Part shown: piece after piece, positions 1 through 4,926 of the stretch
Layout of the letters: each line of letters opens with the position of its first letter
How positions within the stretch are numbered: position 1 is the stretch's first letter
Origin: Actinomycetes bacterium
GTDB lineage: Bacteria; Actinomycetota; Acidimicrobiia; Spongiisociales; UBA5794
Assembly: GCA_023336875.1 (NCBI GenBank)
Contig: JAMBLH010000186.1
Span: 1 to 14,277 of the forward strand
Length of the DNA: 14,277 nt
Direction: 5' to 3'
The notes under the pieces: model-generated
Told to the model about the DNA's origin: nothing
Database searches by the model: none
Seen by the model: only the letters and a program-made list of their open reading frames with translations
Program-made: the position numbers and the translations under genes

Positions 1-1
1 C

Positions 2-409
2 CTTCTGAAGAAACGCGATGCGACCCCACCACCGGTTGTGTCGTTGTTCGGAGAAACGCTGGTGCTGTTCATCCCGGCAATCGTGCTTCTCGGATTCGTC
101 GCAGAACCGACGGGCGAGTCCTTCGGATCGTCACCTGGCACCACAGCGTTCTACATCGCGGGTGGACTCGTGACGGTCATTCCCCTGTTGCTGTTCGGTG
201 CGTCAGCGAAGCGGATACCGCTGTCGGTCCTCGGGTTCCTCCAGTACATCGCTCCAACGCTTCAACTGCTGGTCGGAGTGACGATCTTCAAGGAGTCAAT
301 GACACCCACGGAACTGTTCGGCTTCATTGCGGTATGGGTCGCCCTGGCGCTGTTCACTCTCGACAGACGACAGACATCCGATAGGTCTCGGGAGCCGAGA
401 CTCATCTAG
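2..409 (+). CDS. rarD: RarD-like EamA-family permease, C-terminal part (5' truncated by window)
   Basis: The reading frame is open from base 2 (LLKKRDATPPPVVS...) to the TAG at 407-409, giving about 135 residues. The visible part has four hydrophobic segments: near the start (ETLVLFIPAIVLLGFV), then FYIAGGLVTVIPLLLFGASA, the VLGFLQYIAPTLQLLVGV stretch, and FGFIAVWVALALFTL at the end. The signature LGFLQYIAPTLQ, followed by an FKE and a closing membrane helix, is characteristic of RarD, the 'chloramphenicol-sensitive protein' branch of the drug/metabolite (EamA) transporter superfamily, which acts in the inner membrane. Substrates in this branch are poorly defined. The gene ends in a short hydrophilic Arg-rich tail and converges on the small gene at 581-919. 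A GTG at 38 could be read as a start, but the in-frame upstream residues fit the family, so it is probably internal. Confidence 0.85.
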   Translation, partial: LLKKRDATPPPVVSLFGETLVLFIPAIVLLGFVAEPTGESFGSSPGTTAFYIAGGLVTVIPLLLFGASAKRIPLSVLGFLQYIAPTLQLLVGVTIFKESMTPTELFGFIAVWVALALFTLDRRQTSDRSREPRLI

Positions 410-580
410 GAGGCTGCTGATTGATGTCGTTGGTCAGATCGGCGATCAGCCGCATCATTCGCAAAGGACTCGTTTCCGCTACTCCTTGTGGGGAATTGCA
501 GAAACGAGACCACAGCGAGTGGTGATGGATGGTCGTCGATGTGGCCGACATGCACTATTGAGCAGTCTCCTTGTCAGCTT
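410..580. other. Convergent intergenic region with a possible hairpin, no gene seen
   Basis: This lies between the RarD-like stop and the stop of the convergent small gene. I see no convincing coding frame. It holds an 8-bp perfect inverted repeat, CTCGTTTC at 469-476 and GAAACGAG at 501-508, with a 24-nt loop. No T-run follows on either strand, so its role as a terminator is doubtful. Confidence 0.4.
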
Positions 581-919
581 CTACTCGACAGCTTCGAGAG
601 CTTCCTGCGCGGACTCTTCAGCCAATTCCTCGGCTTCCGCTGCCTCCTCGACAAGGTCGAGATCGTCCATGGCATCTTCAACATCTTCGATGTAGTGATC
701 AACGGATGGCCTCTTGCCGCGGACGCCGGACACGACCGCGTCCTGGATCGTGACCAGTTGGTCATCTCCGACCCTGCCGGCCAGCTTCACTCCGAGATAC
801 TCCCTGATCTCATCGTCCGACATCGATTCCAGTTTCTTCTTGGAAACTATCGATGCGACGACAGCAGCGATCAATCCGACAACGAATGTAATGAACAAGA
901 GTTTGAAGAATGTTTTCAT
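581..919 (-). CDS. Small membrane-anchored acidic protein, unknown function
   Basis: A 112-residue protein that I do not recognise as a named family. Residues 1-3 are MKT, followed by one hydrophobic segment (about 4-25, FFKLLFITFVVGLIAAVVASIV) and then KKK, which predicts a single N-terminal membrane anchor with the rest cytoplasmic. The middle (about 33-70) contains SDDEIREYLG and a GDDQLVTIQDAVV stretch. The last 35 residues are strongly acidic and Glu/Ala-rich, likely helical or coiled coil (EEAAEAEELAEE). The ATG at 919 is chosen because GAGGTG sits six bases upstream; a GTG three codons earlier (928) overlaps that ribosome binding site. The gene lies 88 nt downstream of the HisA-like gene on the same strand and could be co-transcribed or have its own promoter. 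The single helix and charged tail suggest a scaffold or membrane-tethering role, which is inference only. Confidence 0.75.
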   Translation of the reverse strand: MKTFFKLLFITFVVGLIAAVVASIVSKKKLESMSDDEIREYLGVKLAGRVGDDQLVTIQDAVVSGVRGKRPSVDHYIEDVEDAMDDLDLVEEAAEAEELAEESAQEALEAVE

Positions 920-925
920 ACGTAT

Positions 926-931
926 CACCTC
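926..931 (-). promoter_or_regulatory. Shine-Dalgarno site of the small acidic membrane protein
   Basis: On the minus strand GAGGTG lies six bases before the ATG at 919. It overlaps the alternative GTG at 928 and so argues for the downstream ATG as the start. Confidence 0.75.
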
Positions 932-1007
932 GGAGAGAAATCTAACGCGGACTCCGCTATCTGAATTCGGTTGCCACTCGGCAAGGCAATTTCACGATCG
1001 AATGCCC

Positions 1008-1874
1008 TCATCCGCCGGATGCCAGCCATTGAATGAACACGGTTGCCGCATCAGCGTCCGCCGGATCCACCGGGGACTCTCGGTACCGGGCGAGGGCTCC
1101 GTCAAGTTCCGCTCGAGTCCATGGTCCGTGGACATGGGCAGCGGCAGCAAGCTCGTTCGCGGCCTCTTCGACGGTGAAGCGGCCTGCCGTGACCTCACGA
1201 CCCACAACGAGTCCGGCAAGCTTGTGGCCGTTCTCGGTCAGGTTCACAAGAGTTGCTATGTCCTCAAGGTCTCGGACACCACCTGAAGCGATCACCGGTT
1301 CATCGACCAACGCAACAGCCATCTTCAAAGCCTCGAAGTTCGGTGGTTCGACAAGAGCATCTCTCCCAACCTCTGAGATCATGAACCCTGCCGCCCCGCC
1401 CGAGGACAGATTGATCAGCGTCTCTTCAAGGTATTCGCCCGTCTGCTCCGTCCAACCCTTGATCGAAATCTCAAGATCGGGTCTCACGTCGAGCGAGACG
1501 ACGATTCTGTGCGGGTGCTGCCGATTGAGCTCCCAGAACAGGACCTGGTCGATGATGGCAAGGGTTCCTATCACAACGCGCCACGCGCCCATACCCAGGA
1601 CTCGCTCGACCTCCTTCTGGGATCTGACGCCGCCCCCAACCTGCACCGGCACATCAACAGCGGTGATGATGTCCTCGATGAGGCCGCGGTTCTTGTAGTC
1701 CCCAAATGCGGCAGCGTCAAGATCGACGATGTGGAGTCGATCGGCTCCCTTTGCCACCCAGCCCCTCGCCCTGTTCACCGGATCGTCGTCAAGTGCAATC
1801 GCATCATTGACGTCGCCGTACGGGAGACGAACTGCCCTTCCATCGAGAATGTTGACCCTTGCATAGAGCTCCAT
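1008..1874 (-). CDS. HisA/PriA-like phosphoribosyl isomerase-fold protein with Asn at the catalytic Asp8 position
   Basis: A 288-residue TIM-barrel protein clearly related to HisA, which isomerises ProFAR in histidine synthesis. Visible family features are the N-terminal ILDGRAVRL, HIVDLDAA (Asp51), the first phosphate loop VGGGVRS (79-85), VSLDVR with Asp129 in the place of the second catalytic Asp, ASGGVRD (197-202) and GLVVGRE (221-227). Two core positions deviate. The β1 motif is RVN instead of AID or AVD, so the general acid/base Asp8 is Asn8 (codon AAC). The 'TxIxxDGT' loop reads SEVGRDALV, giving Ser for Thr164 and Ala-Leu for Gly-Thr. About 50 extra C-terminal residues (after GRFTVEEA) exceed the usual length of about 240. 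The ATG at 1874 is chosen because HisA proteins begin here and TATCTT lies six bases upstream. No other his genes are nearby. It may be a divergent isomerase or a repurposed paralogue, so I give no symbol. Confidence 0.8.
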   Translation of the reverse strand: MELYARVNILDGRAVRLPYGDVNDAIALDDDPVNRARGWVAKGADRLHIVDLDAAAFGDYKNRGLIEDIITAVDVPVQVGGGVRSQKEVERVLGMGAWRVVIGTLAIIDQVLFWELNRQHPHRIVVSLDVRPDLEISIKGWTEQTGEYLEETLINLSSGGAAGFMISEVGRDALVEPPNFEALKMAVALVDEPVIASGGVRDLEDIATLVNLTENGHKLAGLVVGREVTAGRFTVEEAANELAAAAHVHGPWTRAELDGALARYRESPVDPADADAATVFIQWLASGG

Positions 1875-1880
1875 CCGGAC

Positions 1881-1886
1881 AAGATA
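1881..1886 (-). promoter_or_regulatory. -10 box of a leaderless promoter for the HisA-like gene
   Basis: TATCTT on the minus strand ends six bases before the ATG at 1874. No Shine-Dalgarno sequence is present. The geometry places the transcription start at or next to the A of ATG. Confidence 0.6.
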
Positions 1887-1919
1887 CCAGAGGAGTGAAC
1901 ACACAGGACGCTCACCGTC

Positions 1920-1925
1920 TACCGT
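1920..1925 (+). promoter_or_regulatory. Possible -10 box of the metal ABC ATPase gene
   Basis: TACCGT lies eight bases before the ATG at 1934, two more than in the other candidate leaderless promoters here. The promoter shares the 59-bp divergent spacer with the HisA-like gene, so their upstream elements must overlap. Confidence 0.35.
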
Positions 1926-1933
1926 TTGGACCA

Positions 1934-2752
1934 ATGCCTGCCGTTACAGCAACCGATGTCGAGTACCGCTATGGAACCCAGGTTGCGATTGCCGCGTCAT
2001 CGTTCACGATCCCTCGCGAGGCGGTGACCGCTCTGATCGGACCCAACGGCTCGGGAAAGTCAACGATCCTGAACGCCATTGCAGGACTTGTCTCTCCAAC
2101 GAGCGGCCAACTCGACGTCAGCGGTGCATCGTCCCGCAGCCGAATCGCGTTTGTTCTCCAGACCACGAAGGTCAACGAAGCTCTACCGATTACCGTCCAT
2201 GAGGTCGTGACCATGGGGAGGTACTCAAGCATCGGAGAGTTGAGGCGGCTCAGCGAGTCGGATCGCGTGATCGTCAATGCGGCCATGGAGCGAATGTCGA
2301 TTTCGGATCTTTCGACCAGACACCTCACACAGCTTTCGGGCGGTCAGCGCCAGCGCGTGTTCGTAGCCCAGGGCTTGGCGCAGGATCACGACATGTTGCT
2401 GCTCGATGAACCCCTTACGGGTCTCGACCTGCCATCGGCCCAAGCGATCGATGCCGTAATTCACAGCGAACAGGAGAAAGGTGGGACGATCATCGTAAGC
2501 ACACACGACCTGGCAGAGGCGCGTGTTGCTGACCATGTCCTGTTGCTGTCGGGTCGAGTCATAGCGTCGGGCACGCCTGCCGAGGTCCTTACCGCTTCCA
2601 ACCTGAAGACCGCATATGGCGCTGCGCTTCTGCACGTCGAGGGCGAAGAGGTATTCATCGACGACCCCGCACACCGCCCGACGGATCAACGCCATGTGCA
2701 CCAGGATCGTTCGATTCACATCGAAGCAAGCCATGACGACGGGGCACCCTGA
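1934..2752 (+). CDS. ABC transporter ATP-binding protein, probable zinc/manganese (ZnuC/AztA/MntB-like) type
   Basis: A 272-residue nucleotide-binding subunit that would power a membrane transporter from the cytoplasmic face. It has all ABC motifs: Walker A GPNGSGKST (36-44), Q-loop in FVLQ (about 73-76), signature LSGGQRQR (134-141), Walker B LLLLDEP with Asp158 and Glu159, D-loop in GLDL, and switch His191 in STHDL. The ITVHEVVTMGR segment after the Q-loop and the His-rich C-terminus (about ten His in the last 45 residues, with HVH and IHIEASH) are typical of metal-uptake ATPases. The ATG at 1934 is preferred over an in-frame upstream start at 1859, because residues MPAVTATDVEYRYG open the fold directly. 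A Fur-family regulator follows 52 nt downstream, supporting a metal role. Unusually, no permease or substrate-binding gene is adjacent. A different substrate cannot be excluded. Confidence 0.85.
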   Translation: MPAVTATDVEYRYGTQVAIAASSFTIPREAVTALIGPNGSGKSTILNAIAGLVSPTSGQLDVSGASSRSRIAFVLQTTKVNEALPITVHEVVTMGRYSSIGELRRLSESDRVIVNAAMERMSISDLSTRHLTQLSGGQRQRVFVAQGLAQDHDMLLLDEPLTGLDLPSAQAIDAVIHSEQEKGGTIIVSTHDLAEARVADHVLLLSGRVIASGTPAEVLTASNLKTAYGAALLHVEGEEVFIDDPAHRPTDQRHVHQDRSIHIEASHDDGAP

Positions 2753-2755
2753 GTT

Positions 2756-2786
2756 GATTCTCATCGCGGTATCGCTACTGAGAATC
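2756..2786. promoter_or_regulatory. Inverted repeat GATTCTCA-N15-TGAGAATC upstream of the Fur-family gene, candidate operator
   Basis: Perfect 8-bp arms lie at 2756-2763 and 2779-2786, directly upstream of the proposed -10 box of the Fur-family gene and flanking where its -35 element would be. TGAGAATC resembles one half of actinobacterial Zur boxes of the TGAAAATC type, from memory. Autoregulation is inferred. No T-run follows, which argues against a simple terminator for the upstream ATPase gene. Confidence 0.45.
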
Positions 2787-2792
2787 GCTCTG

Positions 2793-2798
2793 TAGCCT
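2793..2798 (+). promoter_or_regulatory. -10 box of a leaderless promoter for the Fur-family gene
   Basis: TAGCCT ends six bases before the ATG at 2805, and no Shine-Dalgarno sequence is visible. The spacing matches six other genes in the window. Confidence 0.55.
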
Positions 2799-2804
2799 TC
2801 GACC

Positions 2805-3287
2805 ATGGCAACTCCCGCACCATCGACCGAACTCCACGAATTGGTGAGGGAGCAGCTTGCAGCCGATGAGATCAGGTACACGACAGGAAGACGTTCGGTC
2901 GTTGCAACGATTCAGATGGCCTCTGGCCCTCGTACCGCGGCCGAGCTGTCACGAAGCCCGAGAATGGCGGTTCCTGTGTCCTCGATGTATCGCACGCTCT
3001 CGATCCTTGAAGAATCTGATGTGCTCAGGAAACACCACGGATCCGATGGAGTGGGGCGATACGAGCTCGCTGAGTGGCTCACTGGCCACCATCACCATCT
3101 CGTCTGTGTCTCGTGCGGGGCAATCGAGGACATCGAGGTACCCCGCCACGCTGAGAGCGAACTAAAGACGATCGTTGATTCCCTTGGAGGCGACGCGGGC
3201 TTCAGAGTCCTCGACCACGTCCTCGAGATCGAAGGCGTATGTCACGCGTGCGACGAACGGCTGACGACTGAGAGTCGTTCATCGTGA
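2805..3287 (+). CDS. Fur-family metal-responsive transcriptional regulator (possibly Zur-like)
   Basis: A 160-residue protein of normal Fur-family length. The N-terminal half is a winged helix, with TTGRRSVVATI (26-36) and the recognition region VPVSSMYRTLSILEESDVLRK (56-76). The C-terminal half is the dimerisation and metal domain: HHHHLVCVSCG (95-105), then HVLEIEGVCHAC (138-149). Cys101, Cys104, Cys146 and Cys149 form the two CxxC pairs of the structural zinc site, and the four consecutive His plus His77-His78 are available for the sensing site. As a dimer it would bind operators in a metal-dependent way and repress metal uptake genes. Its position directly after a metal-type ABC ATPase suggests zinc or manganese control rather than peroxide sensing, but sequence alone does not separate Zur, Mur and PerR types. 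Expression looks leaderless and perhaps autoregulated via the upstream inverted repeat. Confidence 0.9.
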   Translation: MATPAPSTELHELVREQLAADEIRYTTGRRSVVATIQMASGPRTAAELSRSPRMAVPVSSMYRTLSILEESDVLRKHHGSDGVGRYELAEWLTGHHHHLVCVSCGAIEDIEVPRHAESELKTIVDSLGGDAGFRVLDHVLEIEGVCHACDERLTTESRSS

Positions 3288-3332
3288 GCGAGCGAAGCAA
3301 GCGGTCGTATGTCGGACAGCGAGGCTCCCGCC

Positions 3333-3362
3333 GAGCGATCGGCATAGCTGAGCGATCGGCAT
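3333..3362 (+). repeat. Short direct repeat in the fur/infA convergent spacer
   Basis: GAGCGATCGGCAT occurs at 3333-3345 and again at 3350-3362, a period of 17. The first copy also forms a small hairpin (GCCGA-GCGA-TCGGC, 3331 onward). The 88-bp spacer lies between two convergent genes, so the hairpin could help termination. No T-run is present. Confidence 0.5.
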
Positions 3363-3375
3363 GACAGTGCGATGC

Positions 3376-3612
3376 TTATCTATAGCGCCAGACGATTCGA
3401 CCCATCGAAGGGTCGTATGCGGAGACATCCACCTCAACCGAGTCACCGGGAATGATCCGGATCATTCGACCCTTGCGCATCTTCCCCGACGCGCGAGCCG
3501 TGACCTCGTGACCAGTCTCCAGTTTCACCCGGAATGTGGCGTTGGGAAGCGTTTCGACCACGACACCCTTCGCTCTGAAATAGTCGTCCTTGCCTGCGAT
3601 AAGAATCTCCAA
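3376..3612 (-). CDS. infA: Translation initiation factor IF-1 paralogue
   Basis: A 78-residue single OB-fold protein matching IF-1, which binds the A site of the 30S subunit during initiation. Family hallmarks are KDDYFRAKGVVVETLPNATFRVKLETGHEVTARASGKM in pieces, PGDSVEVDVSAYDPSMGRI and a basic RYR end. Differences from the usual protein are a six-to-seven-residue hydrophobic N-terminal extension (MEILIAG) before KDD, the loss of the usual His in 'AHISGKMR' (here ARASGKMR), and one extra residue in the loop after SGKMRK (GRMIRI instead of NYIRI or HYIRI). The start is a TTG preceded by GGAG eight bases upstream. It stands alone between convergent and divergent neighbours, not in the rpmJ-rpsM-rpsK cluster where infA is usually found in actinobacteria, so it may be a second copy. 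Family assignment is secure; its role as the main IF-1 is uncertain. Confidence 0.88.
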   Translation of the reverse strand: MEILIAGKDDYFRAKGVVVETLPNATFRVKLETGHEVTARASGKMRKGRMIRIIPGDSVEVDVSAYDPSMGRIVWRYR

Positions 3613-3631
3613 TCAATCGGCTCCGCTCTGC

Positions 3632-3637
3632 ATTATC
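3632..3637 (-). promoter_or_regulatory. Possible -10 box for infA
   Basis: GATAAT on the minus strand lies 19 bases before the TTG at 3612, giving a short leader that would contain the GGAG at 3621-3624. No clear -35 is seen. Tentative. Confidence 0.3.
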
Positions 3638-3744
3638 TGGCGGGCCGCTCCGAACGAGTGCATCGTACCGTTTCACGCACCTTGTCGGCAGTCATGATGA
3701 CATCCAAACCTGAACCTCCGATGCTCCGGTAGCGTTCGCTATGA

Positions 3745-3761
3745 GCTGGGAGCCTCCCAGC
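3745..3761. promoter_or_regulatory. Perfect 17-bp palindrome upstream of the MpaB-family gene, candidate operator
   Basis: GCTGGGAGCCTCCCAGC has 8-bp arms around a single central base and ends 21 bases before the ATG at 3783. The spacing suits a dimeric repressor blocking RNA polymerase. As RNA the one-base loop is too tight for a good hairpin, so a protein-binding site is more likely. Confidence 0.5.
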
Positions 3762-3774
3762 ACGATCACTCGAC

Positions 3775-3778
3775 GGAG
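3775..3778 (+). promoter_or_regulatory. Shine-Dalgarno site deciding the MpaB-family start
   Basis: GGAG lies four bases before the ATG at 3783 and ten before the ATG at 3789. Neither distance supports the upstream ATG at 3741. Confidence 0.5.
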
Positions 3779-3782
3779 TTGC

Positions 3783-4715
3783 ATGCACATGGGTTGGAAT
3801 CTTCGAGACGCCGTCGCTGGAATGACGGTTGGCTTGTTCGCCCACGCCGACTACCCGCTGGCCAACTCCCTCGACTTCCGCGGCGATCCCGGTTTGTTCG
3901 GATCTGGGTCCGCAACATGGGAGATCGTCGGCGATCTCTCCGTCATGGTTGGAGGCATTCGAGCGCTCCTGGTCCAGGCGGTGCACCCTGAGGTGGTCGC
4001 GGGGGTAGCGGACCATTCATCGTATGCAACGGACCCCCTCGGGCGATTGTCGCGGACAACCTCCTATGTGACAGCCACCTCCTATGGAGCAATGCCAGAG
4101 GTGGAGCAGGCCTTTGCCGATGTTCGAAGAGCACACGAGCCAGTCGAGGGCACATCGCACCGCGGAATCAGATACACGGCGAGCTCCGGGTCAGGTGCTT
4201 CATGGGTTCACAACGTGCTCGCAGAGTCATTCCTCACGGCGTACGACACGTTTGGTCCGCGCCCACTTACACACGGACGTGCTGACCAGTTCGCGGCGGA
4301 ACAGGCACGGCTCGGTGCACTTCTGCACGCGCCGGAACTCCCTGATACCCGGGATGAGCTTGCCGTGTGGATCAACACGCACCCGGATCTCGATCGATCA
4401 CCTGGGATGCACAACACGCTCACGTTCCTCAGCAATCCGCCCCTGCCACTGAGCGCGAGAGCACCGTACCAACTGCTCTTCAGAGCCGCTGTTGCGACAC
4501 TCCCACCAAGGGTTGCGACGATACTCGGCGTGAGATCGATGCCGGGAGCAATCTCAGGCGGCAGATCACTCGTGTCGCTCCTGCGGTGGTCAATCGGTTC
4601 ATCCTCGTCGTGGTGGCTGGCGCTCGAGAGAGTCGGCGCGCCGATGCCTGATGGGGTGCGCTTTCGCTACCCACCGCCCATCGACGGCATCGAGTCAATC
4701 TTCGAGCCCACATGA
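3783..4715 (+). CDS. DUF2236 / MpaB-family (latex-clearing-protein-like) putative oxygenase
   Basis: A 310-residue protein of the DUF2236 family, which includes the fungal oxygenase MpaB and bacterial rubber oxygenase Lcp; characterised members are b-type haem oxygenases. The family core is plain: GDPGLFGSGSATWEIVGD (34-51), GGIRALLVQAVHPEVVAGVADHSSY (57-81), DPLGRLSRTTSYVTATSYG (84-102), and later WVHNVLAESFLTAY (141-154). His68, His78 and His143 are the conserved histidines I can see and are candidate haem ligands. No signal peptide is visible, so it is probably cytoplasmic. The start could be ATG 3783 or ATG 3789, both behind GGAG; the ATG at 3741 would put the palindrome inside the coding region. 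It is monocistronic, with a strong terminator downstream. The substrate is unknown; in actinobacteria many such genes lie near lipid or isoprenoid metabolism, but nothing here confirms that. Confidence 0.85.
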   Translation: MHMGWNLRDAVAGMTVGLFAHADYPLANSLDFRGDPGLFGSGSATWEIVGDLSVMVGGIRALLVQAVHPEVVAGVADHSSYATDPLGRLSRTTSYVTATSYGAMPEVEQAFADVRRAHEPVEGTSHRGIRYTASSGSGASWVHNVLAESFLTAYDTFGPRPLTHGRADQFAAEQARLGALLHAPELPDTRDELAVWINTHPDLDRSPGMHNTLTFLSNPPLPLSARAPYQLLFRAAVATLPPRVATILGVRSMPGAISGGRSLVSLLRWSIGSSSSWWLALERVGAPMPDGVRFRYPPPIDGIESIFEPT

Positions 4716-4826
4716 CGCGTGGCGCACATGCAACTCCAGAATCGGGTCGAACGACCTAGTGCCTATCACTCAAGAACAATCAGAATGTGTCGATACCAAG
4801 GAATAGGTGGGAGGCCGGCGAGGCTA

Positions 4827-4842
4827 CTTGTTCCCGAACAAG
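4827..4842. repeat. Inverted repeat CTTGTTC-CC-GAACAAG
   Basis: Perfect 7-bp arms around two bases in the 211-bp gene-free stretch between the MpaB-family gene and the exporter operon. It resembles an operator or a weak hairpin and has no T-run. It is not a LexA-type box, since the half-sites point the wrong way for GAAC-N4-GTTC. Confidence 0.45.
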
Positions 4843-4883
4843 ACGATCCAAACACCAAGCCAGTCACCCACCGACCCTCATCG

Positions 4884-4910
4884 AAGAGGCCCCCACCCGG
4901 GGGCCTTTTC
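4884..4910. terminator. Strong, probably bidirectional rho-independent terminator
   Basis: A perfect GC-rich stem, AGGCCCCC (4887-4894) and GGGGGCCT (4899-4906), with an ACCC loop, is followed by a T-run on the plus strand (4906-4909). Flanking A and T bases extend pairing to 4884-4909. It lies 17 bases past the stop of the minus-strand exporter operon and 170 bases past the MpaB-family stop, so it may serve both, and most likely the exporter operon. The T-run is better on the plus strand. Confidence 0.8.
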
Positions 4911-4926
4911 ACGTGGGGAAGCCTTC

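Noticed and set aside
469..508. Inverted repeat after the RarD-like gene as a rho-independent terminator
   Set aside because: The 24-nt loop and lack of any T-run make intrinsic termination unlikely; kept only as a possible hairpin.
920..928. GTG start three codons upstream of the small acidic membrane protein
   Set aside because: The GTG is part of the GAGGTG ribosome binding site for the ATG at 919.
1033..1698. 221-residue plus-strand frame opposite the HisA-like gene
   Set aside because: Ser/Thr/Pro/Arg-rich antisense translation typical of high-GC shadow frames; the opposite strand is a clear TIM barrel.
2225..2881. Long minus-strand frame (218 residues) antisense to the metal ABC ATPase and Fur genes
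   Set aside because: It runs over two genes with clear family motifs, and its translation has no recognisable domain and a shadow-like composition.
3741..3782. Upstream ATG start for the MpaB-family protein
   Set aside because: The added 14 residues do not resemble the family start, there is no ribosome binding site before ATG 3741, and the stretch contains the 17-bp palindrome. GGAG precedes ATG 3783.
4744..4757. GGGTCGAACGACCT looked like a tRNA T-arm
   Set aside because: No TTCRANNC loop, and no acceptor, D or anticodon arms can be folded around it.
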